A DNA stretch of 52,338 nt. Origin: Burkholderiales bacterium. GTDB taxonomy: Bacteria > Pseudomonadota > Gammaproteobacteria > Burkholderiales > Burkholderiaceae_D. Location: contig JACQDX010000120.1 in NCBI GenBank assembly GCA_016200895.1, positions 1-52,338 on the forward strand, given 5' to 3'. The notes under the pieces were generated by a model that had not been told where the DNA came from, searched no databases, and saw only the letters and a list, made by a program, of their open reading frames with translations. Every line of letters starts with the position of its first letter. Positions within the stretch are counted from its first letter, which is position 1. Shown here piece by piece: positions 32,618 through 40,103 of the stretch. The position numbers were made by a program, and so were the translations under genes.

Positions 32618-33407
32618 GGCGCAACGTCCTGCCATTCTGCTGATCGACGATGATGCCGATCTGCTACAAGCTCTGTTACGACTGCTCAGGCCTTTGCAGC
32701 ACCCCATGCTAAGCGCGAGGGATGCCGGCGAAGCGCAAGCGATTATGGCGCAACATCATGTCGGTGTATTGATCTGCGAACCACGCGATCAACGTGCTGC
32801 CGCATTCCTGATTGCTGCCAGGGAAAAGCATCCAGATGTCGTACGTTTGATATTGACTGGTTACCCGGACCTGGACAGCGTGCTAAGAGCCGTCAATCAG
32901 GCCCACCCTTTCAAGTTATTGGTCAAACCCTGGCTCAATGAAGAATTGCTGGCGACAGTCAGCCAGGCGCTGACGCAATATGTTGTGAACCGTGAACGCG
33001 AGCGCTTGTTGAAAGAATACAACGGCATACTCAGCAACGCAGAAACGGCCCATGCCTTTCGTACGCTGGAAGCACTCATGCACTCCATACACAAAGACAT
33101 GGCAATAGATGCCATAGATAAACTGCCGATGGGCGCATGCCTGTTGGTGAATGGTGTAGTCAGCCGGTTTAACCGCGCTGCCATCCGCGTTCTCGAAGAA
33201 CTTGATCAGCCACAGATTAATGTAGGTACACTGGCAAAAGAGTTACCGGCAGTATTGCAAGAAGCCTATGGCGCAGTACGCAAGCAACGCTTGCAAACAC
33301 GTCTGGCTGATGAACAAAGGCTGGATTATTTTGTGCTGGACCTGAGCGCAGGTACGCTCATTGCATTTGCCACGGAACCCAGACTGGGCAGGCCGCCTGA
33401 TTATTAA
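32610..33407 (+). CDS. pseudo-receiver protein with PAS-like C-terminal domain
   Basis: A 265-residue protein starting at ATG 32610, overlapping the HD-GYP stop. Residues 8-120 form a receiver: ILLIDDDAD supplies the acidic pocket, LTGYPDLDSV the conserved Thr83, and LLVKPW Lys106. The phospho-acceptor block reads VGVLICEPRD where relatives have VxxxxDxxMP, so Glu57 replaces the Asp. Such receivers cannot be phosphorylated normally, and Glu often mimics the active state. The C-terminal part (LPMGACLLVNGVVSRFNRAAIRVLEEL) is PAS-like. No output DNA-binding or enzymatic domain is seen, so it probably works by protein contacts with its neighbours. Confidence 0.85.
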   Translation: MPEAQRPAILLIDDDADLLQALLRLLRPLQHPMLSARDAGEAQAIMAQHHVGVLICEPRDQRAAAFLIAAREKHPDVVRLILTGYPDLDSVLRAVNQAHPFKLLVKPWLNEELLATVSQALTQYVVNRERERLLKEYNGILSNAETAHAFRTLEALMHSIHKDMAIDAIDKLPMGACLLVNGVVSRFNRAAIRVLEELDQPQINVGTLAKELPAVLQEAYGAVRKQRLQTRLADEQRLDYFVLDLSAGTLIAFATEPRLGRPPDY

Positions 33408-33483
33408 GAATTAATGAATACAATTAACCAGAAGTTTGACGGGTAGTTTTGCGCACGCATGTGTTCACCACGGAAAATGCATC

Positions 33484-36400
33484 ATGAAAAAACTCAGCAC
33501 CGAATTCAGACTGCTTGCAGGGCTTATGTTCGGGCTGGCCTTACTCTTATCGGCTGGTTGGCAATTGTACCGATCACTGCAAGACTATCGTGAAAACTCC
33601 TTGTTGGTCGCCCATACCTATCAGGTGCTGGATCAGTTAAATGAAGTCAAGTCAGGCGTACTGGAACTGGAAAGCATACAGCGCCTGTTTCTTATTACCG
33701 GTGACGATGTATTCACCAGCCAGCGTGACAGCAAAGCAATACAAATACGCCAGGCATCAAAAAAGATAGAAGAACTGATTACGGATAATCCGCGTCAGCA
33801 TCTGCTGTATAAAACCCTCGCACAAAAACTGGAAGAGCGATTGAGTGCTCTGGACAAGACCTTGCAAGTCTATCAGACAGAAGGTTATCCTGCGGTACGC
33901 AAACATCTGATCAATGGTACGCCACGCATCATCATGGAAGCCTTGCTGGTACAGATCAACAGCATGGAAGAGGAAGAGCGAGTCTTACTGCAACAACGTA
34001 AGATTCAGGTCGAAAGCAATTTTGTCCAGGCACGCAATATAGGTATACTGGTTTTATTCATCACACTGGCCGGTGGTGCCCTGTTGTGGTGGCAATTCAA
34101 ACGCGATGTCGATCAACGTGTCAAGGCAGAAACCTCAGTGCGCGACAGCGAGTCTCTGCTCAAGCAGGTAATGGATATCTTGCCAGTTGGCGTCTTCATT
34201 TGTGACCGTGATGGTTTGCTGAACCAGATCAATCCCAGTGGCAAGGCGATCTGGGGTGGCGCACGCCACATAGGCCCGGATCAGTATGGTGAATATGCGG
34301 GCTGGTGGCCGGATAGTGGTAAGCGTATAGCAGCAGATGAATGGGCGCTGGCGCGTACCTTGAAGTCTGGTGAAACCATACTCAATGAGCTGGCAGACAT
34401 ACGTTGCTTTGATGGCAGCCGTAAAACCATCTCCAATAGCACAGCCCCTTTGCGTGATGATACCGGTCATATCGTCGGCGGATTGTCAGTGAATGTGGAC
34501 GTTACCGAATTCACCCTGACTGAGCGCAAACTGCGCGCTGCCGCGCATTATGATGATACCCAGGTCAAGGCACAAAACCTGTTCGCTGCCAGCTTTGAGC
34601 GACATAAAATCTTCGATGGCTTATTGAACCTGCTGGCTGAACGACATGGTTATCTGATGTCGGCACTGTATAGTTACGATGAATGGTATGCACGCTTTCG
34701 TTGCGAAGCAAGCTTCGGACTGGGCCACGATATCCCGCGTGAATTTGAGCTGGGCGAGGGCATGCTGGGTCAGGCTGCCCTGAGCGGCAAAAGCAATTCA
34801 CTTGATGCCAGCCGCCTGAGCCTGCAAACGGGACTGGCAGATTTCAGCCCCAAGCATGTACTGATGATACCCGTGCTGTATCAGGAACACCGCCTGGCCA
34901 TCATGGTGCTGGCGACTACCAATAATGTGATTACCGGCGAGCAGGTTTTTCTTGAAAGGTTGGCCGGTCAACTGGGCGTTGCCCTGCACAATCTGCGCCA
35001 ATATAGTGACCTCAAACTATTGGCTGACCAACTGCGCAATAGCAGTGAAGAAATCGCTGCCAAGAATCAGCAACTGGAACAAGCCAGCCGCATGAAGTCT
35101 GAATTTCTGGCAAACATGTCGCATGAATTGCGCACTCCCTTGAATGCCATCGTCGGTTTTTCCGAGATACTCAAGGATGGTCTGATGGGCAGTTTATCTA
35201 CTCAGCAAAAAGATGCATCGGTAGATATTTTCAATAGCGGCAAACACTTGCTGGCACTGATCAATGACATCCTTGATTTGTCCAAGATAGAAGCAGGCAA
35301 GATGCAGATCAATCTTGAGTCCACCGATATCAGCGCCCTGGTAAAGGCCAGCATACAGGTAGTGCGTGAGCAGGCCAGCTTGCAGGGCTTGCAAGTGTCG
35401 GCCAAGATCCAGGAAAACCTCGGTGATATCTGGCTGGATGAAGTCAAGGTCAAGCAAATCATTTATAACCTTTTATCGAATGCTGTCAAATTTACCCCTG
35501 AAGGTGGCCGCGTGCATATCTCGGCACGCCGGGTCGACGGCTATCAGGTGGCAGGTGGGCGCTTCGAGCACTATCTGGAAATCATGGTCAGTGACAGCGG
35601 CATAGGAATAGCAGCGGATGCGCAATCCGAGTTATTCAAACCCTTTACCCAGATAGATAATAGCCTGTCACGCAAACATCAGGGCACTGGACTGGGTCTG
35701 GCCATGGTAAAACGCATGGCCGAGCTGCATGAAGGCAGCGTCAGCATGAGCAGTGTCACTAACAAGGGTTCCACTTTTACCGTCTTGCTGCCTTGGCGCA
35801 CCGCCAATCTGCCCGTGAAAATCAATGGGCAGGCTGCCAGCCACACCGGTGCCAGAGCCCATACCAATTCCCACAATTCCCACGCCCAAACTCACGCCAT
35901 GGTCACGACCGCAGCCACAAACAGCAGCAACCACCATGCGAATGGGGAGTTGCTGGCCCTGATCATAGAAGACGATGACCAGGCAGCCGAAGTTTTGCGG
36001 GTTCAACTGGAAAGCGAAGGCTTTCGCATAGTGCGCGCCAGCACGGCAGAAGCTGCGCTGGCCATGGCGGAGCAAGAACTCCCTGATCTGATTACCCTGG
36101 ATATTTTATTACCCGGCATGGATGGCTGGGAATTTCTGGAGCATTTCAAACAACATCCGCTATTTGCTTCCACCCCGGTGGTCATCATCTCTATCGTGGC
36201 TGACCGTGGCCGTGGCCTGTCTTTGGGCGCTGCCCATGTCATGCAAAAACCGATAGCGCGGGAAAACCTGACTGCCGCCCTGAGTATGCTGGGATTTTGC
36301 AATGACCCGACAGCAACACAAAAAACTGCCCTGGTGGTGGATGATGACCCCAAAGCTGTGCGGCTGGTGACTACCCAGCTCGATTCCTTTGGTTATAAAA

Positions 36401-36696
36401 CCCTGGCTGCCCTGGGTGGGCAGGAAGGTATTAACATGGCCCAGCAACACAAGCCCGACCTCATCGTACTGGACTTGATGATGCCTGAAATTAATGGCTT
36501 TGATGTGGTGGAAGCGCTGAAAAGTGATACAGTCACAGCAAGTATTCCGATTATTGTCCTGACCGCCAAGCAAGTGACCGCTGACGACAGGATACGTCTG
36601 AATGGTGATGTCAAAAAAGTCATGGAAAAATCTGATTTTAATCACGGCCGCTTCATCGGTGAAGTAAGACGTGCCATGGCAGGCAGGGGTAAGTGA
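33484..36696 (+). CDS. hybrid sensor histidine kinase with two C-terminal receivers
   Basis: A 1070-residue membrane kinase from ATG 33484. Order: TM1 (about 9-28), a CHASE3-like helical sensor (30-183), TM2 (185-204), PAS (220-350), GAF (365-520), HisKA with His547 in MSHELRTPLNAIVGFS, HATPase_c (ending GTGLGLAMVKR), a low-complexity His/Asn/Ser/Thr linker (about residues 785-820), REC1 with Asp873 (ITLDILLPGMDG) and REC2 with Asp997 (IVLDLMMPEING). REC2 has KSD instead of the usual Lys-Pro. It lies in an operon with the preceding genes and one base before the next. It likely phosphorylates its own receivers and the separate receiver downstream. Confidence 0.92.
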   Translation: MKKLSTEFRLLAGLMFGLALLLSAGWQLYRSLQDYRENSLLVAHTYQVLDQLNEVKSGVLELESIQRLFLITGDDVFTSQRDSKAIQIRQASKKIEELITDNPRQHLLYKTLAQKLEERLSALDKTLQVYQTEGYPAVRKHLINGTPRIIMEALLVQINSMEEEERVLLQQRKIQVESNFVQARNIGILVLFITLAGGALLWWQFKRDVDQRVKAETSVRDSESLLKQVMDILPVGVFICDRDGLLNQINPSGKAIWGGARHIGPDQYGEYAGWWPDSGKRIAADEWALARTLKSGETILNELADIRCFDGSRKTISNSTAPLRDDTGHIVGGLSVNVDVTEFTLTERKLRAAAHYDDTQVKAQNLFAASFERHKIFDGLLNLLAERHGYLMSALYSYDEWYARFRCEASFGLGHDIPREFELGEGMLGQAALSGKSNSLDASRLSLQTGLADFSPKHVLMIPVLYQEHRLAIMVLATTNNVITGEQVFLERLAGQLGVALHNLRQYSDLKLLADQLRNSSEEIAAKNQQLEQASRMKSEFLANMSHELRTPLNAIVGFSEILKDGLMGSLSTQQKDASVDIFNSGKHLLALINDILDLSKIEAGKMQINLESTDISALVKASIQVVREQASLQGLQVSAKIQENLGDIWLDEVKVKQIIYNLLSNAVKFTPEGGRVHISARRVDGYQVAGGRFEHYLEIMVSDSGIGIAADAQSELFKPFTQIDNSLSRKHQGTGLGLAMVKRMAELHEGSVSMSSVTNKGSTFTVLLPWRTANLPVKINGQAASHTGARAHTNSHNSHAQTHAMVTTAATNSSNHHANGELLALIIEDDDQAAEVLRVQLESEGFRIVRASTAEAALAMAEQELPDLITLDILLPGMDGWEFLEHFKQHPLFASTPVVIISIVADRGRGLSLGAAHVMQKPIARENLTAALSMLGFCNDPTATQKTALVVDDDPKAVRLVTTQLDSFGYKTLAALGGQEGINMAQQHKPDLIVLDLMMPEINGFDVVEALKSDTVTASIPIIVLTAKQVTADDRIRLNGDVKKVMEKSDFNHGRFIGEVRRAMAGRGK

Positions 36697-36697
36697 A

Positions 36698-37063
36698 ATG
36701 GCACGTGTACTGATCATTGAAGATAACCCGGTCAACATGAAGCTGGCTGCATTCTTGTTACAGAATGCCGGCTACGAAGTGCTGCAAGCTGTGGATGCCG
36801 AGATCGGCTTGCAGGTTGCCAGAATAGAACTGCCAGACCTGATACTGATGGACATGCAATTGCCCGGTATAGATGGGATGACCGCTACCCGACAGCTAAA
36901 AAGTGCCGCTGCGACTGCCCATATCAAGATAGTCGCCCTGACTGCCTTTGCCATGAGTGGCGATGAAGACCGCTTCCGCGCTGCGGGCTGTGATGCATAT
37001 ATGGCAAAACCAATACGCTACCAGGCGTTTTTGTCTCTGGTTGATTCCATACTCAAGGCTTGA
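36698..37063 (+). CDS. stand-alone receiver (DivK/CheY-like response regulator)
   Basis: A 121-residue single receiver domain: VLIIEDNPVNMKLAAFLL, phospho-Asp in LILMDMQLPGIDG, Thr in VALTAFAM, Lys in YMAKPI. The start ATG 36698 is one base past the stop of the hybrid kinase gene, so translation is probably coupled. IEDNPVNMKL and AMSGDEDRFRAAGCD are typical of receivers that take phosphate from hybrid kinases. It has no output domain, so it acts by binding a partner or as a phosphate carrier or sink. Confidence 0.92.
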   Translation: MARVLIIEDNPVNMKLAAFLLQNAGYEVLQAVDAEIGLQVARIELPDLILMDMQLPGIDGMTATRQLKSAAATAHIKIVALTAFAMSGDEDRFRAAGCDAYMAKPIRYQAFLSLVDSILKA

Positions 37064-37124
37064 AATCACATTCACAGGCCGGGGCAAGCAGAGTAAACTG
37101 GCGGCATCAGAATAAAGGTGCTCC

Positions 37125-37607
37125 ATGAAATTTGAACATTTAGTTGAAATCAATGACCTCAGCAATCCCACGATAGAGGTCATCAGCCGCGAACAATTGT
37201 GGCGCGGCCTGGTATTGCGGGCAGAAATGCCAAAGATATTCGTTTCTTACCTTGATGACGCCAGCATCATGGACCGCAATGAAGCCAGCATGACACGCAC
37301 CTTGAAATATGGCGCTCTGGAAATCACCGACCGCGTCAGCTTTGTCCATCTGGAGCACGTGCATTATGATGTGGCGGCCCAGAAAGACATTCCTCAATCT
37401 ACATTGCGCATGAGTATAGAAGAGCCGCAACCACAGGCGCTGTTTGTCCGTTTCACCTATGACAGTGGCAACGCTGAAGCTGAAGATGCCGACGCTAAAA
37501 TGTACAACGAATACCGTAAATCGGCCTATCAGGAAGCCGATGTCGAGACGGTGCGTATCATCCGCGAGCTGGCAGAAAGCGGGCGGCTGGATGCACTGCC
37601 ATCCTGA
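37125..37607 (+). CDS. DUF1857/AtaL-like SRPBCC-fold protein
   Basis: A 160-residue protein whose start, MKFEHLVEINDLSNP, followed by ISREQLWRGLVLRAE, is characteristic of the DUF1857 family, which has the START/SRPBCC ligand-binding fold. The segments NEASMTRTLKYGALEITDRV and LFVRFTYDSGN agree. Function is unknown; fungal relatives take part in secondary metabolism. It lies 61 bases after the receiver gene and could belong to the end of the signalling operon, but a separate promoter is possible. Confidence 0.85.
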   Translation: MKFEHLVEINDLSNPTIEVISREQLWRGLVLRAEMPKIFVSYLDDASIMDRNEASMTRTLKYGALEITDRVSFVHLEHVHYDVAAQKDIPQSTLRMSIEEPQPQALFVRFTYDSGNAEAEDADAKMYNEYRKSAYQEADVETVRIIRELAESGRLDALPS

Positions 37608-37708
37608 CCTATATTGAAAACAGTATATGAATTGCTGAGCCGCTGGCATTTCAGGGATAATGCGGCTCTGTAATTCCCATTCTTTACTTACTCTATTCCA
37701 AGGTACCC

Positions 37709-38803
37709 ATGACCAAGCGCACCACTCCTGCAACCAAGAAGCCTGTTCTGGCCGCTCTGGACTTACCTGCACCGGTACAAACCACACGCTTGAAACGCAA
37801 GCAGTTTGCCAGTACTGGCGACGTACATATCCAGGGTGATGCCGTGATTGCCACCCAGTTCATTGTCGGTGGTGATTGCCTGATTGACGGCGATTTAGAA
37901 GCCGAAGAAGTGTTTTGCCTGGGCAAGCTGACGGTCACTGGCGATATCCGTGTGCAATCCCTGTATGTCGGCCATGCGCTGGATGCCGGTGGCAATATCG
38001 ATGTGGAATACCTGATCAAAACCGGTTGCAGTGCTGACTGGATGGCGCGCATGCTGGAACTGGACCAGCGCAAACCGGCTGCAGATGGCAGCAGCTATAT
38101 GAATATCCTGGTGCATCCCGCCATCCTGGCGCGTTATGATCACCATGATGCTTTTGGTGGCTTTGGCGATATCCAGGCGTTGGGTTATGTCGCCTGTGCC
38201 GACCTGGATTGCCATGGCAATGTACAACTTGATGATGTGCTGGAAGTCGGCGAGATACAGTTTGTTGGCGGCCATTTGTCGGCAGCAGCCATCCATGTCG
38301 CGGGCGATTGCAATTGCCAGGGCGAGTTGTTCAGTGAAACGGATATCCAGGTCGAAGGTGCCTTGTTTGCTGCCATCCTGATTTGCCAGGGCAACCTGGA
38401 TGTGGCCAGCATCCATAGCCAGGGCGATATCAGTTGCTGGGGTTATTTGCGCGCGACGGGCGAAGTCAGCAGCCTGCGCGGTGAAATCCACAGTGGTCGC
38501 TGGATCGCTACCAAAGGCAGCATCTATGCCGCCAAATACATCAAGACTGGCGAATCCCTCGTTGCTGAAAAAGGGATCAGTTGCGGTGCTGATTATGGCA
38601 TCCTGGCTGCCACCAGCTTGCCACGCTCACGCTGGGCCACGCATGGCGTGGTGTCTGCAGTCAGCAAACCACGCCTGTTATTGTCCGGCCAGTTTGTCGA
38701 AGGCAAAAAACTCAAACATATCGATGCACTGGAAAAAAAACGTGAAACTGAACTCGACTGGGAAGTACCGCGTCGTTTGAAGCGTGAAATGCTGCCTGTG
38801 TAA
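37709..38803 (+). CDS. bactofilin-like beta-solenoid protein, uncharacterised
   Basis: A 364-residue protein with a basic N-terminus (KRTTPATKK) and no signal peptide. From about residue 30 to 320 it is made of short beta-strand repeats rich in Gly and Asp (GDVHIQGDAVI, GDCLIDGDLEAEEV, GNIDVEYL, GDISCWGYLRATGEV, GSIYAAKYIKTGE), the pattern of a right-handed beta-helix such as bactofilins (polymer-forming cytoskeletal proteins). It is about twice the usual bactofilin length and interrupted by a helical insert (WMARMLELDQRKP). It is rich in cysteine for a cytoplasmic protein. An ordinary terminator follows. Function cannot be assigned. Confidence 0.75.
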   Translation: MTKRTTPATKKPVLAALDLPAPVQTTRLKRKQFASTGDVHIQGDAVIATQFIVGGDCLIDGDLEAEEVFCLGKLTVTGDIRVQSLYVGHALDAGGNIDVEYLIKTGCSADWMARMLELDQRKPAADGSSYMNILVHPAILARYDHHDAFGGFGDIQALGYVACADLDCHGNVQLDDVLEVGEIQFVGGHLSAAAIHVAGDCNCQGELFSETDIQVEGALFAAILICQGNLDVASIHSQGDISCWGYLRATGEVSSLRGEIHSGRWIATKGSIYAAKYIKTGESLVAEKGISCGADYGILAATSLPRSRWATHGVVSAVSKPRLLLSGQFVEGKKLKHIDALEKKRETELDWEVPRRLKREMLPV

Positions 38804-38830
38804 ATCCGGTTACAAGTTAATGTTTGGTGA

Positions 38831-38868
38831 AATGCAGCGCTGTAACTGATTTACAGCGCTGCATTTTT
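38831..38868. terminator. bidirectional terminator between solenoid and CPBP genes
   Basis: A 15-bp stem (38831-38845 with 38851-38865) around loop CTGAT, with a T run on the right. It lies between convergent genes and runs up to the last base of the CPBP gene. Confidence 0.85.
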
Positions 38869-39674
38869 CATAGTGCTGTTGCATTCACGCTGACCAGCAT
38901 GCGCCGCAAAAGATAAATACCCAGGCTGGTGGAAATCAAAGCCGCCACGCATAGAGTCGCCGACGGTTGCCAGGTGGTGCTGACGCCTCTGAGCGTCCCC
39001 CATCTATATGCATAAATGGCAACGCCATTTGAACTTGCATGCAACACGATGCCCGGCCACAGGGACCGGGTTTTTTCATATAGCCATGCGCAGACCACAC
39101 CTACTACCGAGGCACAAAGAAATTGATAGATATTCATATGGGCCAGGCCAAAAAGACAGGCTGATCCAAGAATTGCCAACCAGCGCGAATATTGTTGCAA
39201 GAAACTGCGCAGGACTACGCCACGAAACAACATCTCTTCCAGCACAGGGGCGACCAGGCAAGCGACGATGAAGGAATGCACGCCATTTGACATCATCTCG
39301 TCGAATATTCTTTGCTGACCAGCTGGCACAGGTTGCCACTCTTCCAGTAAGCCTCCCAGGAAATTCAGCGATAATTCCAGTCCAGGCACCAAAAGAATTA
39401 CCGGCACCAACAGCAATAACAGGCGAGCAGGCGAAGTGCCTGTGGAGGAGTGGAAGAGTTCGCCATAGCTCATCCCCTTGTATTGCAACACTGCCGTGAA
39501 CAAGGCTGCGTTGGACAACACCATGATGACCCCATCTACTTCATCCATGCCTATACCTGTCCAGGCCATGCTGTCATGCACCAGCATGTTGAGCAGCATC
39601 TCTATGCCGAGCAAAAAAACGATCAGAAAAAAAGCTTCCAGCGCAGATGGGAAACGCTCATGTTTTTGATTCAT
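38868..39674 (-). CDS. CPBP-family intramembrane metalloprotease
   Basis: A 268-residue polytopic membrane protein with about seven or eight hydrophobic helices. The CPBP (Rce1/Abi) motifs are intact: VLEEMLFRG (motif 1, Glu-Glu and Arg), FGLAHMN (motif 2, His) and LHASSNG (motif 3, His). Members process prenylated or other membrane proteins or peptides; many bacterial ones provide immunity to bacteriocins, but no bacteriocin gene is nearby. It lies 29 bases downstream of the DUF1737 gene on the same strand and may be co-transcribed with it. Confidence 0.9.
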   Translation of the reverse strand: MNQKHERFPSALEAFFLIVFLLGIEMLLNMLVHDSMAWTGIGMDEVDGVIMVLSNAALFTAVLQYKGMSYGELFHSSTGTSPARLLLLLVPVILLVPGLELSLNFLGGLLEEWQPVPAGQQRIFDEMMSNGVHSFIVACLVAPVLEEMLFRGVVLRSFLQQYSRWLAILGSACLFGLAHMNIYQFLCASVVGVVCAWLYEKTRSLWPGIVLHASSNGVAIYAYRWGTLRGVSTTWQPSATLCVAALISTSLGIYLLRRMLVSVNATAL

Positions 39675-39703
39675 TGTCAGTCGTCGCTTAATTCACACAG
39701 AGT

Positions 39704-39901
39704 CTAGAGACTGGACAAATCCAGGTCATGTGAAAATTCACCATCCACTTCCTTGATGATGGCTTGCCCGGCGATAGTCTGTACACCATTAAAGCTCAGC
39801 GTTGGTCCACCATACAGAGCCCAGCCCTGATTCAGTGCGGCGGAGACGCGCATGCAAAAGCTGTTGTCGTCAGGGCCGGTCAGGTAACGATAGAGTTTCA
39901 T
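39704..39901 (-). CDS. DUF1737-family small protein
   Basis: A 65-residue protein opening MKLYRYLTGPDDNSFCMRV, with ALNQGWALYGGPTLSFNG and AGQAIIKEV, a near-complete match to the DUF1737 family (55-70 residues, mostly Proteobacteria). The family has no known role. It is followed by the CPBP protease gene on the same strand. Confidence 0.9.
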   Translation of the reverse strand: MKLYRYLTGPDDNSFCMRVSAALNQGWALYGGPTLSFNGVQTIAGQAIIKEVDGEFSHDLDLSSL

Positions 39902-40030
39902 GATGAGTGTTGTCCAAACTGTAGGGTCGTAAAAGTCGGAACATTATATTCGATGAAGCAGATCAGGGCAGTGCAGCAAATTTGCCGCAAATCAGCTTTT
40001 TCAATACGGCAATATTAATCTTCAGGTTAC

Positions 40031-40053
40031 AATTACTCACAATTACTTTTCCC
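40031..40053. repeat. two-copy AATTACT repeat
   Basis: AATTACTCAC followed by AATTACTTTTCCC, upstream of the GGDEF/EAL gene. The second copy matches the last unit of the 4092-4150 array at 12 of 13 bases. Confidence 0.6.
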
Positions 40054-40103
40054 ACCCGCCTCTTCCATCAAACTGTTTTACTTCACTGAAATTTGTTGAA
40101 TTT

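Noticed and set aside
38868..39674. Bacteriocin immunity locus around the CPBP protease
   Set aside because: No small double-glycine peptide or exporter gene is present nearby.
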